NCBI GenBank assembly: GCA_903938075.1
Contig: CAJABS010000009.1
Coordinates: 1 to 6,250 of the forward strand
Origin: an uncultured Chloroflexota bacterium
GTDB taxonomy: Bacteria; Chloroflexota; Limnocylindria; Limnocylindrales; Limnocylindraceae
Length of the DNA stretch: 6,250 bases
Direction: 5' to 3'
Every line of letters begins with the position of its first letter. The first letter of the stretch is position 1. The notes under the pieces were generated by a model. The model searched no databases, was not told the DNA's origin, and saw only the letters and a list, made by a program, of their open reading frames with translations. A program made the translations under genes and the position numbers. Positions 5,643-6,250 of the stretch are shown one piece after another.

Positions 5643-6128
5643 ATGCCAGGCGACGATTGGGCGGCGCAGCGCCCTTCGTGGCTGAAGGCGGCGCAGCGCT
5701 GGTTCGGACGACTCATTGGACTCGTTGCACCGCTCCATGCACGCCTGGCACTTGCGACCAACGGTTGGGTGTCACCCAACCTTGGCGGTCGACCGGGAAT
5801 CATTCTTGAAACGATCGGTCGCCGGAGTGGCACGGCTCGTCGTGTCGTCCTCACCTATCTCCCTGACGGCGAGCGAATTGTGGTGATTGCAAGCAACTAC
5901 GGACGTGAAGGGCACCCGGCGTGGTACCGCAACATTGAAGCTGAACCGAGCGTCACCATTATCTACAAACGCTTCCGCCGGCCGTACCGCGCGCGCATTG
6001 CGGTTGGCGAAGAGCGGCTGCAGTACCTTCGCGCCACAGATGATGCGACATACGGCGTCTATGCGGCGTATGCGCGCAAGACGGCACGTGAGATTCCCGT
6101 AGTGATCCTGGAGCCAGCCACCAAGTGA
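5643..6128 (+). CDS. Nitroreductase-family deazaflavin (F420)-dependent oxidoreductase
   Basis: A 161-residue protein of the small split beta-barrel family that includes mycobacterial Ddn, in which reduced coenzyme F420 donates hydride to varied substrates. Signatures: ILETIGRRSGTARRVVLTYL (54-73), the phosphate-contacting GRRSG turn; VVIASNYGREGHPAWYRNI (80-98), the family's most conserved block; and IPVVILEP (151-158) at the C-terminus. The N-terminal 45 residues form an amphipathic lead-in, variable in this family. Length is typical (about 130-165). No signal peptide is evident, so it is probably cytoplasmic or loosely membrane-associated. The ATG follows the aquaporin TAA with no gap, and no good Shine-Dalgarno is seen, so translation is probably coupled; its TGA overlaps a downstream GTG. 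The natural substrate cannot be told from sequence. Some relatives bind other flavins or heme, so F420 use is a family inference; if right, the host must make F420. Confidence 0.9.
   Translation: MPGDDWAAQRPSWLKAAQRWFGRLIGLVAPLHARLALATNGWVSPNLGGRPGIILETIGRRSGTARRVVLTYLPDGERIVVIASNYGREGHPAWYRNIEAEPSVTIIYKRFRRPYRARIAVGEERLQYLRATDDATYGVYAAYARKTAREIPVVILEPATK
5763..5781. repeat. Perfect 9+9 inverted repeat inside the oxidoreductase gene
   Basis: GGTTGGGTGTCACCCAACC is a perfect inverted repeat with nine-base arms around a central T. It falls at codons 41-47 of the oxidoreductase gene, in the variable N-terminal part. It could be an operator-like site, a small mRNA hairpin, or chance. Confidence 0.5.
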
Positions 6129-6250
6129 GTGGCGCTGCTGTAGCCCTACGCACCGCTCGCAGGCGCCTCGCTGTTGACTCCATTGGTATTTGGGTTATTG
6201 CCATTGTCGTTGGCGCCATCTTTGGTTTTACCGCGCGGCAGGGTGGACTC
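6125..6250 (+). CDS. Probable AzlC-family permease, N-terminal part (runs off right edge)
   Basis: An open frame of 42 codons starts at GTG 6125, inside the oxidoreductase stop (GTGA, four-base overlap), and stays open to the edge. A GGAG at 6110-6113 lies 11 bases upstream. The peptide has a short basic start with RTARRLAVDS (residues 9-18), then a hydrophobic helix (about 19-35, IGIWVIAIVVGAIFGF) ending in TARQGGL. A cytoplasmic basic lead, a first helix, and a G-x-x-F/Y-G then A-R-x-x-G-L/F pattern resemble the start of AzlC proteins, the large subunit of the AzlCD branched-chain amino acid exporter. If so, an azlD-like gene of about 100 codons should follow outside the window. The tight overlap strongly supports a real gene; the family call rests on one helix and is less certain. 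Another membrane protein remains possible. Confidence 0.58.
   Translation, partial: MSGAAVALRTARRRLAVDSIGIWVIAIVVGAIFGFTARQGGL

Overview
The window looks like a compact, chromosomal, housekeeping-type region from a GC-rich bacterium (about 60% GC by eye). Nothing suggests phage, plasmid or mobile DNA. I infer a Chloroflexota- or Actinobacteria-like source, without certainty. The clues are a predicted deazaflavin (F420)-dependent oxidoreductase, a double zinc-ribbon protein of a type I associate with Chloroflexota and related lineages, GC-rich codons and GTG starts.

Layout from left to right. (1) Minus strand, 82-1563: a class I photolyase (phr). Its stop codon overlaps by one base the GTG start of a second minus-strand gene that runs off the left edge; the visible 27 residues match the N-terminus of a DUF2256 zinc-binding protein, a common photolyase neighbour. 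(2) A 119 bp divergent gap with a strong GC hairpin. (3) Plus strand: purA (1683-2993) and purB (2990-4297), overlapping by ATGA. Together they are the two steps from IMP to AMP, and PurB also acts earlier in IMP synthesis. (4) A convergent terminator hairpin at 4303-4332. (5) Minus strand, 4359-4721: a 120-residue protein with two four-cysteine zinc ribbons joined by a Gly/Tyr-rich linker. (6) A 228 bp divergent gap. (7) A plus-strand unit of three tightly packed genes: an aquaporin-family channel with an NPV first motif (4950-5642), an F420-type nitroreductase-family oxidoreductase (5643-6128), and the start of a probable AzlC-family permease (from 6125, cut by the right edge).

All four same-strand junctions overlap or abut (TAGTG, ATGA, TAAATG, GTGA), which points to translational coupling and a streamlined genome. 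Functionally the window combines light-driven DNA repair, AMP synthesis, and a small membrane/redox operon. I do not see a clearly new system. The best leads are the photolyase-DUF2256 coupling, the two-ribbon protein with its leader hairpin, and the aquaporin-F420 enzyme-permease unit. No tRNA, rRNA, CRISPR array, insertion sequence or attachment site was seen.
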